Positions 45,544 through 57,537 of a stretch of 64,000 bases of DNA are shown piece by piece. A model generated the notes under the pieces. That model was not told the DNA's origin and searched no databases. It saw only the letters and a program-made list of their open reading frames with translations. Every line of letters begins with the position of its first letter. Positions within the stretch are counted from its first letter, which is position 1. Source of the DNA: Coniella vitis (Eukaryota > Ascomycota > Sordariomycetes > Diaporthales > Schizoparmaceae); contig WUJK01000003.1 of the NCBI GenBank assembly GCA_011317545.1, forward strand, positions 1,240,001 through 1,304,000. Direction: 5' to 3'. The translations under genes were made by a program, and so were the position numbers.

Positions 45544-47346
45544 ATGCGACACACGCTCGCCAGAATGGGCGCCGCCACAGCCAACAAGGCTGCACGACAC
45601 GTCGACACACTTGTCCTCGGCGCAGGCATCTCGGGCCTCGCCTGCGCCTCGAGGCTGTACCAGAGGCGGCCTCCGGACAAGGACCGCGACAGCAAGCTCC
45701 TGGTGCTCGAAGGGCGCAAGCGAATCGGTGGGCGCATCGAGGCCGTCTACCTTGGCGGCTGCCGTCTTGACACGGGCGCCAACTGGATCCATGGAACCGG
45801 GACAGAGGACAAGCCGAATCCGCTGGTCGGCATTTTGCCTGATAAGCGGTGCAGAGAGTTAAAGGGATCGGTGATATTCAAAGCGCCTGAAATCGACGCA
45901 TGGGAGGGTGAGGAAGATGTGGTAGCTGCTGGAGAGCATGTGCTTGATGCGCAGCCTTGGGTGGATATCAGACCTTCTAGCCGGACAGCAGGAGGTACTA
46001 ACACCGACAAGATGCGAACGCTCATCCCCAAGGATGAAGCAGAAAAGATCCTCACGTCCGTCTGGGGCCTTATCGGCTCCCTACACGAAGCTGCTGCAAC
46101 CACAAAACCAGCCAACGCCAAAGCCACGACCATGCTCCAAGCCATCGCTAGCAATGATGACTTCCGCCATCTCTTTGACGCCGTACACAAGGAGCACCAC
46201 CGCTCCCTCAGCGGCATGCCACAGTTCATCGAAAGCATGGAGGCTGCGCCGCTGGCGGCGCAATCGGCCGAGCACGCTGCCGATCACCCCGGCATGAGCC
46301 TGCTTGAGTTTGGGATTGATGATTTTGAGGGCGAGCAGGTGTTTGTGCAAGATGGGTATGCTGCTGTGGTGGATGAGGTGGCGCGCGACTTGGTGGACGC
46401 TGGGCTGATTCGGCTGGGCGTGACGGTACACAAGGTGGATTGGAGCAAGAAGCCAGTGAGGGTCGAAACGAGCGACGGGGTGTATACCGCGGACCAGGTT
46501 GTTTGCACGTTGCCGCTGGGTGTACTCCAACATCACCATTCCCAGCAACGTCACGAGACCGCCCAATCGCCACACACCCCGCTCTTCGAGCCACCGCTTC
46601 CGCGCAGCAAGCAAGCAGCGATCCACAGCCTCGGCTTTGGCACCCTGGACAAGATCATGCTCGTGTACAGCAGCGCGTGGTGGAAGGAAGAGCCATTCCT
46701 GTCTCTGCTCCACGACAACCTCGTCGGCGGCCCAGACGGCGTGGCCGGGACTGCCCTCGAGAAACACTCACCAGACACCTTCTTCGGGTTCACGACCGAG
46801 CTTCCCGGGATCGCCATCGACAAGGACGGTCGAGCTGCCCCAGGGCCCCGAGCCCTTTCGCTCCTGAACTTGCACAATCTCACGGGCTTCCCTGTCCTGT
46901 CAGCATTCGTCTCGTGCGCCAATGCGGTCCACGTCGAAGCGCTTTCCAACGAGCAAGCGGGCGAGCTTGTGCACCGGGCGCTGACGAGCTGGCTGGGAGG
47001 GGGAGGAGGAGGAGGAGGAGGAGGAGGAAGAGAGCAAGGAGGAAATAGCAGAATACCGGCCTCTCTCGAAGCGCATGGGAGGCGAGTGTCGATACCAAGA
47101 CCCGATGCAGTCCATGTGAGTCGGTGGGCGCAGGACGAGTTTTCACGCGGCAGCTACAGCCACATGATTACGGGACTTTCAGAGACGGCGCATCGAGAGG
47201 AGTTTCAAAAGGCCGTTGTCAACAAGCAAGGCGCCGTTTTGCGGTTTGCGGGCGAGCATACGAGTCGAAATCACTTTGCTACTGTGCATGGGGCGCTCTT
47301 GAGTGGCTGGAGGGAAGCGGAGGCTATTCTGGCAGAGGAGCACTGA
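45544..47346 (+). CDS. Flavin-containing amine oxidase (polyamine-oxidase-like)
   Basis: A single exon of 600 aa; a second ATG at 45565 is equally possible as the start. The FAD-binding GxGxxG is LVLGAGISGL at residues 23-32, followed by the Glu-ended strand LLVLEGRKRIGGRIEA and the amine-oxidase motif LDTGANWIHGTG. VVCTLPLGVLQ is the conserved strand near residue 320. The second FAD motif near the C-terminus is LRFAGEHTSRNHFATVHGAL. These features match the Fms1/polyamine oxidase and LSD1-type superfamily. The substrate is unproven, spermine-type polyamines being the best guess. A Gly-only stretch around residues 487-497 is coded by GGA/GGG repeats and is probably a recent loop expansion. 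No signal peptide or SWIRM domain was seen. The RIP-degraded element lies only about 390 bp downstream. Confidence 0.88.
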   Translation: MRHTLARMGAATANKAARHVDTLVLGAGISGLACASRLYQRRPPDKDRDSKLLVLEGRKRIGGRIEAVYLGGCRLDTGANWIHGTGTEDKPNPLVGILPDKRCRELKGSVIFKAPEIDAWEGEEDVVAAGEHVLDAQPWVDIRPSSRTAGGTNTDKMRTLIPKDEAEKILTSVWGLIGSLHEAAATTKPANAKATTMLQAIASNDDFRHLFDAVHKEHHRSLSGMPQFIESMEAAPLAAQSAEHAADHPGMSLLEFGIDDFEGEQVFVQDGYAAVVDEVARDLVDAGLIRLGVTVHKVDWSKKPVRVETSDGVYTADQVVCTLPLGVLQHHHSQQRHETAQSPHTPLFEPPLPRSKQAAIHSLGFGTLDKIMLVYSSAWWKEEPFLSLLHDNLVGGPDGVAGTALEKHSPDTFFGFTTELPGIAIDKDGRAAPGPRALSLLNLHNLTGFPVLSAFVSCANAVHVEALSNEQAGELVHRALTSWLGGGGGGGGGGGREQGGNSRIPASLEAHGRRVSIPRPDAVHVSRWAQDEFSRGSYSHMITGLSETAHREEFQKAVVNKQGAVLRFAGEHTSRNHFATVHGALLSGWREAEAILAEEH

Positions 47347-47729
47347 TATCGTGTTACACATGAAGAGCAAACGAATTCACACCAACCTACGAGTTTCAAG
47401 AGCGGTCTCTCCTTGGTTGAGGGAAGAGGTCCATTAAGAGATGGATTTCAGGGCATACAGTGGCGCTATATTTGAAACGAAAGGAGCAGAGGGACCAATA
47501 AAATACTATTTAATAAATACTAGATAATAAAAAAAGAAAGAGGAGCAAAACAATGAGACGATGATTCCAGGAAAATAGAAAGCTTGAAAATGACAGCTCG
47601 GATCTGAGATTCTGAAGAAGCAATAATTACTGCAAGTGTTCCCACATCCTCAAGCACCTCTCACCGTGCAAGTAATTGTTGGCAAGCCAACAACGTGAAG
47701 TGGGCGTTTCACTCTGAACAGTCTTTTTG
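47347..47729. other. Intergenic sequence left of the mobile element
   Basis: 383 bp with no gene. Normal base composition, not RIP-mutated; it contains the amine-oxidase 3' UTR. Confidence 0.6.
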
Positions 47730-47735
47730 GCACAC
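47730..47735. repeat. Left target-site duplication, GCACAC
   Basis: The 6 bp immediately outside the left inverted repeat are identical to the 6 bp immediately outside the right one (59044-59049). Confidence 0.85.
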
Positions 47736-47786
47736 TACGGAGGTCTGCAGCGCTCACTGTCCCATATTTCATTCCTGAATTAATTT
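47736..47786 (+). repeat. Left terminal inverted repeat, 51 bp
   Basis: It matches the reverse complement of 58993-59043 at 50 of 51 positions. The single difference is C (47763, in a CpA) here against T on the other side, which is a RIP-type change. The repeat still contains CpA and TpG, unlike the element interior. Confidence 0.95.
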
Positions 47787-47940
47787 GAGTCAGATTTAGA
47801 GCATTCTTCCTACAAGCACCCCACTAGTGTATAAAATGAAAATTATTCAGTTTATCCTAGGGCTATAGAAAACGTATTTTCAATACCCCTTTACTATTAT
47901 CGCGGCAGGTATTCTCCTAAGAATTTTTCAATATTATAGC

Positions 47941-50160
47941 AAAGCTTACCTAACCGTTAATTAAACTAATAGAGCCTCTAACCTCCCTTCCCTATATCTA
48001 ATTATACCTATAGGTTATACCCCTTATAATCTAGACTCTATCCGTAATTAGATTACCTAGTAATATTCCCTCGGAGTATTAATACCGGAGCTCCTTACGA
48101 TACTTCGAGATTATTATAATATTCGTATTAGCCGGCAAACTCTTTATTATCGTATAAGAGCTTAGGATATCCCTACTTAGCAGACCTATATATAGGACTC
48201 CCCGGCTTTACGGGATCGGATTTATACCTACTTTTTTAACCTTAAACTAATTAATAAATAACTTAAATATTTACTTAAGAAAGAAGGATTTACTGCTTTT
48301 ATTACTAGTATTAAACGGCTTTATAAAAGTATCGACCTATAATATCGATTATTTAACCTTAAAATCGATAAACGGAAGGAAGAACTCCGATATTACTTTA
48401 GGGAATATTCCGCAATCGATTAACGCGATTCGGATACTAATTAGCCTTAAGGTAACGCCCGGTTAAATAATAAAGTAAACCCTAGGGCTAAACCTATCCA
48501 ACTTTTTCCTTAATTAAGTCGATATAGGCTTTATAACTATTTATATTCCTATATAGGTATTAATATCTTAATATATTAAGTTTTTATAGAATTTAAATAA
48601 TAGTTTCCCGAATAGATAAATAAGCGGTATTAGTAACTCCGAAAGCGCTATAGCGGCTTTATAATACTAGATCCGAATTATATCTAGTCTATAGATAGAT
48701 ATTATAAACTTTAAAAGTTTAGCTTTAAGATCTATACTACGATCGATATATATTCGCGTTTTATTCTATAGCTCTTCTATAGTTAGTCGGGACTAACCGA
48801 GCAATTAGTCCTAGTATAATATATTAACTCGATTAATACCTTAGGATTTATATTAATAACTATCCGTTCCGACCGTAGAGGAGAAATATCGCTTATAGTT
48901 ATAGTATACTAGTAGCTTTCCTATATAAGTAAATTAAAACGTAAGGTTAAACCTAAACGGATAGCTAAGGGTAATATTACTTAGGATAAACCGAAGGCGT
49001 TAGAATTATCTATTAGCTAGGAACTACTAATTTATAATCTAGATATACTATTAATACTCGATAATATTTAGCGCTTTAGTAAGAGTATAAAGAACTAGAG
49101 AATCGAGTCCTACTAGATATAGCTTAGTAAAGGTCGGACGCTCTTTTAATAGGTATATTTAAATTTAATAATATAAAGAAGTCTATTTATTAATATATTT
49201 ATCTCCTAAAACTACTTTAATCGCTTTTAACGCGAAGGCTTATAGTTATAGGATTATATTGCCGACTGTATTACCCTTCTCTATACCTTTATATTATAAA
49301 TTCGCTAGGAATACTCTTCCTTTATTAAGGAGTAGAATAGCTATTTTATCTATAAATAGTATAACCGGCGGTATATTTAGGAAGGGAAACCTAGTATTCT
49401 TTTTAGGTTATTATAGAAGGGAAAGGTAATTAACTACTAGGTCGAATACTCGAGAAGTTATTTATAATAATTAAAGGCTCTAGTTAAGATCGATAGAGTA
49501 GAATATAACGAATACCTCCTATAACCTATCTATAAACTTTACTTTAAAATTATATAAAACTTCTTATCTATAGCTACCGAAGATACTCGATTATTATATC
49601 TTATACCGTATCGGTATCTTTAATATTAATTTAATCTTTACTATATATCTAGAGCCGAACTATTATTATCGGAATTACCGAAAGCTATTAGCGGTTAGTA
49701 AGGGTTCTAAAACGCCCTTCGAGAAATAGGTTTTAATCTTATACTAATCTATACCGTAATAGATATTATAGAGTTAAATAATAAGGAGGATATTTATTAT
49801 TAGATATATACTTTCCGTAAGAAAAGTATCGGAGTAAATCTTAGCTAATAAGTATAGCTAGAATAGAGCGCGAATATTAAAGAATAGGAGTAATAGGGGT
49901 AAAATACCTAGCGGGATATATTTAGTTTAAAGGATTAATAATAAGAGATTAGATAGATTTCGAATAAAGATTCCGTACCTATTTCGTCGGAACTATAAAT
50001 CCTAAGATTAAAGAAATTAATACCTAAAAGAATATTAAGAAAATTATTCCTATATTTATTTAAAAAGATAATATCGAAGGAGGAAGGGTAATAGGTTCGA
50101 TATCTCTATAAATAACTAAATATCTATCCTATTCTATTATTAAGATTAATAGCTATTAGC
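47941..50160 (+). pseudogene. RIP-inactivated integrase/transposase (rve-like DDE core)
   Basis: In the frame of positions 1 mod 3, about 740 codons can be read. Through the stretches I read codon by codon (about 48,000-50,150) every stop was TAA or TAG, each explicable by CpA/TpG mutation of CAA, CAG or TGG. I found no frameshift up to about 50,160. The N-terminal part has a helix-turn-helix-like segment (ISR-TLYYRI). The integrase core shows an Asp at 48694 (context YI-SIDRYYKL), a following IDIYSRFI strand, a second Asp at 48871 in IRSDR-GE, and a Glu at 49105 in KN-RIES (dashes mark stop codons or changed sites). The spacing and the NQRIE-like motif fit the fungal integrase-core (rve) proteins. 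The start codon is lost and the gene cannot be expressed as it stands. I describe the broken copy only. Confidence 0.75.
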
Positions 50161-50210
50161 TTTTTATCTCTATCTTATATATTAACCTACCTACTCGTAC
50201 TATTAATATA

Positions 50211-50410
50211 AATAACTAAGCTATACTAAATAACCTAGCCGGCGGTATACCTATTAATAACCAGGCCGCGCTAAATAACCTAGCCGGCGGCGTACCTATT
50301 AATAACTAGGCCGCGCTAAATAACCTAGCCGGCGGCGTTATCGTACCTATTAGCGGCGTACCTATTAATAATTAAGCCGCGCTAAATAACCCAGCCGGTA
50401 ATAATAGCGC
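50211..50410 (+). repeat. Degenerate coding tandem repeat in the element
   Basis: Four imperfect units of about 45 bp (one extended), GC-richer than their surroundings, containing gccggcggcgtacctattaa. In the frame of positions 0 mod 3 each unit reads approximately LNNLAGGVPINN-AA (dash for a stop or Q). The frame continues to about 50,895, so this may be a second exon or a second gene of the element. Confidence 0.7.
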
Positions 50411-50903
50411 CGTTATATAGGTAGGTTTTTAGTAATACTATTATATAAGATAATAAGAGCTAATTATAAATTAGAATCTACCCTAGGTTATTTATCCTAT
50501 AAGGCTAGGATTAATCTCGAGCTGAATATAAGCCCGCGTACGATAGGTAGCTATTAATACCGTTAGTCCTTACTATCGTTACTTCCCTTATTCTAGATAC
50601 GCTTATCGCTAGTCGCGCTATAAAGAGCTTATTACCTATTTAGATTAACCTAATATATAAGGAGGGGCTTATATCCTATATAAAGGCGCTAAAGCGCGTT
50701 ATAAGCAGATACTCTAGTATACGCTTATTAATATTATAAGGCTTAATATACTTATTAAGTTAAAAGCAGTAAATATCCCTATTAATAATAATAAGTATAA
50801 TATTAAGTATAAGCGGGTTATAGCTATACTAAAGGTTATTAAAGACTTTTAGAATACTTAAGCAAAGGGTACCTTTATTAGTTTACGAATCCGATAATAA
50901 ATC

Positions 50904-50914
50904 GGGGGGGGGGG
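50904..50914. repeat. G11 run at the end of the left coding block
   Basis: Eleven consecutive G (then AGGAGGGG) stand out in otherwise AT-rich sequence. Runs of G are immune to RIP because they contain no CpA or TpG. It lies just after the left coding block ends. Confidence 0.85.
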
Positions 50915-51059
50915 AGGAGGGGAATAAAGGGATTATTTATAAGTTATATTTTATATTAAATATATCCGAGGCTATTTGTTTTAAAGTATATAAGAATATA
51001 GTAAGTATATATATTTAGATAGGGTAGTAGTATTATTATTTATTATTTTCTATTACTCT

Positions 51060-52000
51060 CTAATCTTAATTCTAGCTCTTCCTATACGATACCGCTCGAG
51101 TAATAAGCGGCGGGCTTAAAGGCGTATTTCTCTTCCTCTTTAGTATTAGTATTACCGTTATAGTATTATCCGACTTATAATCCGCTCTTAGACTTCTATA
51201 TATCTCCGAATTAGATATAGGTATATCCTATAAAGGTATCTCGGGGATAATATCCTTATCTAAGAAGAGCGCGAAAGAGTCCGGTAAACCTAATAGCCTA
51301 TTATCTAACCTAGCTATAGAATCCTAATTATCTATATTAAACTTATCCTTCCGTACTTCTAACTTTACTTCTTCCTTTACCTTTTCCTCCTTTACCTTTT
51401 CCTGCTTTATAATAACCTCTTTCTTTATTACTTTAGGTTTCTAATCTACCGACTTATCCTTCTTCGCCTCCTTCTTAGCCTTAGTAGGACGACCCTATAG
51501 CTTCTATATAGGTATTTTAGGCTTATCTATATCGATATCTAGAATATCGATAATATTCTTAGTAATAGTATTTATAAATACTAAGTTATATATATCGCTA
51601 TTCCCCCTCTTAGGTTTAATATATCCCTTTAGGTCCTTAAGTAAGATCGGGTTATCTAGATCGAAGTATAGTTTATTAATATAGCTATTATTGCTATAGG
51701 TATAGGAATATATAAGTCGGAAGTCCTTAAAGTTATATTCTCTAGTAGAAATATATCCTAATTCGAATATATCCTCGATTAAGGCTATTTAATTCGGATA
51801 GTTAACCGAAAGTAGTATAGGGAATAGAGTAACCTAATAACTCCGGTTAAGGTTAAGGTACTTTATATTTATTACTAGCTTATTAGCTCGATCGTATTTA
51901 ATTATAATTCGAAGTTATATTCTAGTTATAAGATTAAGCCCGATTCGAATTAATTATCTTTATCGAGTAGAGGGATTATCTTACTAGATACTATTCGTTA
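51060..52000 (-). pseudogene. RIP-degraded Lys-rich coding remnant
   Basis: Read on the minus strand the sequence around 51,300-51,550 gives a Lys/Glu/Val-rich stretch with an AT-hook-like GRPTKAKKEAKKDK core, flanked by more ordered residues towards 51,900. It looks like the disordered part of a larger degraded protein of the element. The boundaries are approximate and no family is recognised. Confidence 0.4.
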
Positions 52001-53694
52001 GTATAGCCTTAGTATTAACGTATACTTAGTTAAGACTAACCTAGCTAGATATCCTAAGAGTCGAGTTATATAAGCTTACTAGTAAGGGATTAATAAGGCT
52101 ATTATTAGAGATAAACCTAGTAGGTTACGAACTATCCCTAGTTATTAACCTCGGCTTTATAATAGGTATTTATAGCGTTTTATTTTTATTATTAGATAAG
52201 ATAATTAGGCTTACTATTAGTTAACTGCTGAAAATATATCTATATAGATATTAATCCTATATTAGATAAGCGGCTTTAATAAACGAATACCGATAATTTA
52301 AGTTTCGGTAAAAGCCGCTATTATTAATAGCTAGCGCTATACTAACTACCTATAATAGTAGTTAAAATAATAAGATAGTTAGTATATAGTATATTTTAAT
52401 TAGAGTCTTAAAATCGAAATAACTAAGCTTTTATATCTAGTAAATAATACTATATTGGATATAGCTATATTTAAAAATTTTCTTATATTCTTAATAAGGG
52501 ACCTATTACTTACTTAGTATAATTTATAATTTATTACTTAGACTAAATACTTTACCTAGAAAAGAGCGGATATAGTAAACTACTAAGAGTAGCCTATAGA
52601 TAAGCTTATTTAACTAAGAAAAAATATCTCTAAAGGTAATAAGCCTCTTCGTAATATTACCCTTATATATTATAAGTTCTTAAATATTACTACTAATATT
52701 AATATCCTTATTATACTCGCTATTATTAGACTTACTATCCTAAGATATATAACCTTCCTCGGTAATCTTTAAGGGTCGGACTTTCTTCGCCTTTAGAGTA
52801 AGGCTAGATTTATCCGGCTTATCTCGGATATACTTCCTCTTCCGGCTATTATTAAACTCTAATAATAGTCTTTTAGAGCGCTCTTAGTATACCTAACTAC
52901 TATTACTATTATTCTCTCCGCCCTTAATAGTAGTAATAATAGTGCCTATTATATCCTACGTTAAGTACTCGACGCTAGAAGATACTTATTTCTCCTATTC
53001 GAGACCGTTAAGCTATAAATATAGTAAAATATCCAGATTCTTATAGATTAGCGGTAAGAGATAGTTAACTATAGTACTAGGCTTATTACCGATTTAAAGG
53101 ATTAGGAGGGCGAGAAGATAGTAAAACTAAGTAAAAGCCCGAGTCTCTACCGAATTAAAGTCCTAAATTATAGTAATATAGATAATCTCCTATATAAAGC
53201 GGTTAAACGGTATAGCCTAGAAAACCCGTAATACCTTATAAACTAATAGCTTATAAAGCTCTTTAAAGGGCTTAAACTAAGGTGGAAACTATAGCTCTAT
53301 AATTAAGGATATAGCTTCCTTAATATAGGCCTTATATTATAAAAAGTCGTAGACTATATCTTTTATATATAGGATAATCTATATAATTTCCTTTTACTAG
53401 CCTATACGTATAATTCGACTATATATTTATCTAATAGTACTAAAGTTCTATAGGTATTATACCTAAATTCTAAGGTTATAATAATAATAAAGGTTTAGGC
53501 TAGCCGAGCTATAGCGTTAATTAAGGATTATTATATTAATAGTAGCCTTTAGGTTATTAAACTTAGAGAGGGTAGCTAATTTTTTAGACGATATTATAGT
53601 AGAGCGAATAGAAAGGATAATTAGTAAAGCTTTTTCGAGGATTATAACGAGAATACTATTATAATTTATTAGTATAAGTCCTAAATAAAATAGG

Positions 53695-53802
53695 TTAATA
53701 CCCTAAGGTATAATAATTATTAATAAGAGTTAATTAAATAGAGAGGTTAGTATTATAGGGTACGAAGTTAGAAAGAAAACCTTTATACCCTATAATACTA
53801 AG
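53695..53802. repeat. Cluster of three palindromic repeat copies
   Basis: Copies at about 53695-53715, 53747-53770 and 53781-53802 resemble TTAGTACCYTARGGTACTAA. The second and third face each other and could form a hairpin. Confidence 0.6.
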
Positions 53803-53829
53803 TCGATTATATATATAGTACTTATAGCT

Positions 53830-54720
53830 ACTCCTAGGGAGTAGCTATTATAACTAACGTTCGCTTATAATTAGCGGTATACTTAGCTACGATATCGAGA
53901 ATATAGGTATTAATAGGGGACTTATATAAGACCCGGAAAAGAGTATAATAGCGGTTAGGTATAATAAACGAATATAGGTTATCTCTAAACCTAAGAAGTT
54001 AAAGGTAGGTAAGACCGTTATCTCTAATACCCTAAAGGATTACCTTAGTATAGCCTACGCCGAACGTAAGGGTACCTATAGCCCGGTTACGGACGTTCTA
54101 TATAGTAACCTTATATACTAATATAGCTCTATTCTTAATTTTACCGGCCTTAATAAGATTAGTAAGGGCCTCCTAGTCCGACCTCTTATTAATTAGATTA
54201 TTCCTAATTATAGTAATATAGCTAAGCTAATCTATCGATATAATCGTTAGGATATATATTAGTCTATTATTAAGACGAACGGATATCTTTATAGGGTTAT
54301 CCTCTATAATTATAAACGTATTCTTATTAGGGGCGATCCGAATATTATACTCTTAGGTATTATTAAGCGCTTCTATATAAAGGTCCTTAAAATAAGCGTT
54401 TATATACTCGTCTACCTAATCTTTAAATAGATTATAGGATAATTCGTATATCTAAATCTAATAAGGGGGAATACTATCGCGAGGATAGACTAGCTATAGG
54501 TCCCTATTTATATAGTCGGGTAAGCGGGTAATTATATCTATTCCCCGGCGTATACCGATATAAGCTAATATATCGCGGATAATAGTATACTGCTCGTCCT
54601 CCGTTAAGTTATATAAGGCCTAATATTTAGGCGCGAGTACCTATTACCTCTATTTATACTTTATAATTACTTATATAAATTATTACTTATATTCGCTAAG
54701 TATTTCCTCGGGAAAAAAGG
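53830..54720 (-). pseudogene. RIP-degraded open frame, unrecognised protein
   Basis: On the minus strand about 290 consecutive codons read without TGA or frameshift if TAA/TAG are taken as former Gln/Trp codons. Clear stretches are LTEDEQYTIIRDILAYIGIR, GIDIITRLPDYINRDL, EYNIRIAPNKNTFIIIEDN and FGVGYTKVIL. Composition and continuity argue for a real former gene, perhaps part of a longer one extending towards 55,300. I cannot assign it to a family. Confidence 0.5.
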
Positions 54721-55600
54721 CTAGGAAACCCTAGTTATTTAATTATAGCTCTACGCCTAGGGATAACTTCTCCTAGTTAATATCGTATTCTAAGCTTATA
54801 TTCTCCTAGAATAGACTAGCTAAGCTACGGTAATTAAACTATTAATTAATAATAGGTATAATAAAGATTATAACTAGTAAGGATAGGTTTTAAATTAAGT
54901 TAGGGCGGTTTTATATATTACGAAGGATAAGCTTAATTACCCTAGCCTAGCCTATTAAGCGATTATAGATAATATAATATTCGTCGAGGATTATATACTA
55001 AAAGTAGAATCTAGGCGGAAATTCCTATATACGGTATCGACGGAAGAACTTTGCGATTATTAGAATAATCTCGCTATTATATTCGAATAAAGTCGGCTTT
55101 CCCGCCTTAGTCTACTCCTTAATAAGGCGAGTTCGTATATACTCGGGTATATCTCGAGCTTCTAAGACCTAGTTATCCTCGTTATCGGGGTTATCGGGGC
55201 TATTATCGAGTATTACCTTACGCTTAATAGCCTCCTTAAAGTCCTAGTTATTAACTTCCTATTCGGACTAAGCCGTAGCTAGGGTATTATCTAATAGTAG
55301 CTATATATTAGCTTTACCTTTAGCTTTACCTTTACCTTTATCTTAGGTAGGCCCGGTATAAGCTATATTAATAATACTACGGATAAGAGTAAGGTAATTA
55401 GTATTATAGCTAGGTATAATATCTTAGGTATTAGCTTCCTATAATCCTTAGCGGTAAGGAAGCTTAAATCTATCCTTAACGAAGGCTAAGGTTTAATCCT
55501 ATTAGAGGAGGCGTAATACGGTTATAAAATATAAAAAGATCTATACCTTCCTTATATTCTAGAGGTAATATATATTAATAAGTATAAAAGAGGTAATAAT

Positions 55601-55763
55601 AATACCCTAAGGTACGAAGTATAATAGTATAGAGTATATAGAGTATATTAATACCTTAAGGTACGAAGTTAATAATATATAGTTTATAATATATATTAGT
55701 ACCCTAAGGTACTAATATAGGAAAATTATTATTACTAACTTTATACCTTAAGGTACTAATATA
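55601..55763. repeat. Cluster of four palindromic repeat copies
   Basis: Copies centred near 55610, 55660, 55705 and 55750 share the core CCYTAAGGTAC. The third (55696-55715) is a perfect palindrome, attagtaccctaaggtactaat apart from its centre. They lie between two minus-strand coding remnants. Confidence 0.65.
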
Positions 55764-56399
55764 GGGATAATATACTTACTATAGATATCGATACCTTAGA
55801 TATAGCTAGCTCTATTTCCACCTAAAGCTATTACCGAGATATAACGGCCTATTATAGCCGTATATTATACGAGGTATTAGAGACGGATCTATAGAATACC
55901 CGGAGGTAGAAGGTATTAGGAGGGAAGTATTTAGTAATCTCCTCTAAGTATTACTTAACTAGGTTTACTAGGATTATTAGCAATATCGGTATAATAGGTG
56001 CTAGTTCCGTCTCGTTATACTCCTTAAGCTAAAGTTCTTTAAGTTATCGGATATAGGCTTTAATAAAGATATATCGTTCTATAATAAAAGTTAAGGTTTT
56101 CCCTATACTAACCTTATTCGTAAAAAGCGTACTATAAATAGTACTCTTCGTTATATAAGCTAAATAATTAATATCTGCTAAAGTAGTTATTAGTATAATA
56201 TCCTTTAAATTAAATAGTATCCTAATAGTATTATACCGATAACTTAAAAGGCTTTTAGGGCGAAGGGGAAGGTAGGAGATCTATCTTCGTTCTTTCGGCG
56301 AGAAATCCGTAAATTATTATAACGGTTATCGCTATCTCGGCCGGTACGGTATATACCGAGATCTATAATCGCCTACTTAAAATTAATCTAGAGAGGTAA

Positions 56400-57060
56400 T
56401 CGAGAAGGGAGAAGATTATATACTATATAATACTATATAAGCTCGGCGCGCTAAGCCTACGATATAATAGGTATATCTTGCTATATCTTAGCCTTATCTA
56501 GAGCCGCTTCTAAAAGGTCGCTATTACGTTCGAGATTCGTAATATATTGCTCTATACTATTACTATTTAATAATAGCGAACGGAATTAGTTTAGTATATC
56601 TTCCTCTTTAACTAAGGTAATAATAGGTTATAGGAGTAGGGCCCGGCGGTAGATCTTACTAAGTATACGCTATACGCCTTATAGGTCGATAGGCTAGAGG
56701 CTTATTATAGCGTCTAATATTTACTAACGCCGATTATAACCTCGGCCCCGTTTACTACCCTTATTAAGGTTATTATACTTAGTAGTAAGCGCGAGAAAGC
56801 CGGTTCGTTTCCAAAGGCGGTTATATAATATACTAGTATTAGCCTTCTAGTTATCGAGCTTTTAAGATATAATAGCGTCTATATAGCGTATAAGTACCTC
56901 TACTATAGTAAGCGTAATATCCGTAGCTAAACGGTTAGGTATTATATCGGTATTATCGGCTAGGAACCTTCTATATATAGCGGTAGTAGCTTTAGCTCTT
57001 AATATAATAGCTTTAGTACCGTTTAGTAGTATCTTCTACGGGTCGAGAGAAAGTTTTTTA
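56400..57060 (-). pseudogene. RIP-degraded open frame, unrecognised basic protein
   Basis: On the minus strand about 220 codons read in one frame with only TAA/TAG interruptions. Readable parts include KLSLDP, ILRAKATTAIYRRFLADN, NRLWKRTGFLALTTKYNNL (with one surviving TGG), GSKRGRGYNRR and EQYITNLERNSDLLEAALDK. The mix of helical and basic segments is protein-like, but no family is recognised. It may continue beyond 57,060. Confidence 0.5.
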
Positions 57061-57537
57061 GTATTAATAAAATTAGAGTTATACCGCTACTTAGTATAAT
57101 AAATATACGAGGCTATACTTTTAAAAAGATTATCGTAAGAGAAGCCCTAAGGATATTCGTAGGATAGTTTAGAGGTATTATACCGCTTAATTGCTATACC
57201 TATAAGATCTATCGGATAATAGTAGAGGTACTAAAGGACTACTATATTTATAATAGTATTAATATTAATACGATTAGGATTAGGTAAGCCTAGGTTACTA
57301 TTACGAATTAACCGGATAAGAGCTAAAGCATTATCGATTATAGTTTAATAGATAGTATATAATATCGCGTTATCGAATACTTCGATTAGCTTAATATACT
57401 ACTTTATAGTATCGGCTAGGGTTATAGTATAGTTTTAGAACTTATAAGTCTTCGCCCGGATTAGGGGCTTAAAGTATTTAAAGGCTAAAGGAATCGATAG
57501 GTAGTTAATAAGGATTTAAGGTTAGATTATAAGAAGA

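Noticed and set aside
50211..50410. CRISPR-like array
   Set aside because: Units are adjacent without unique spacers and keep a coding frame; this is a tandem coding repeat.
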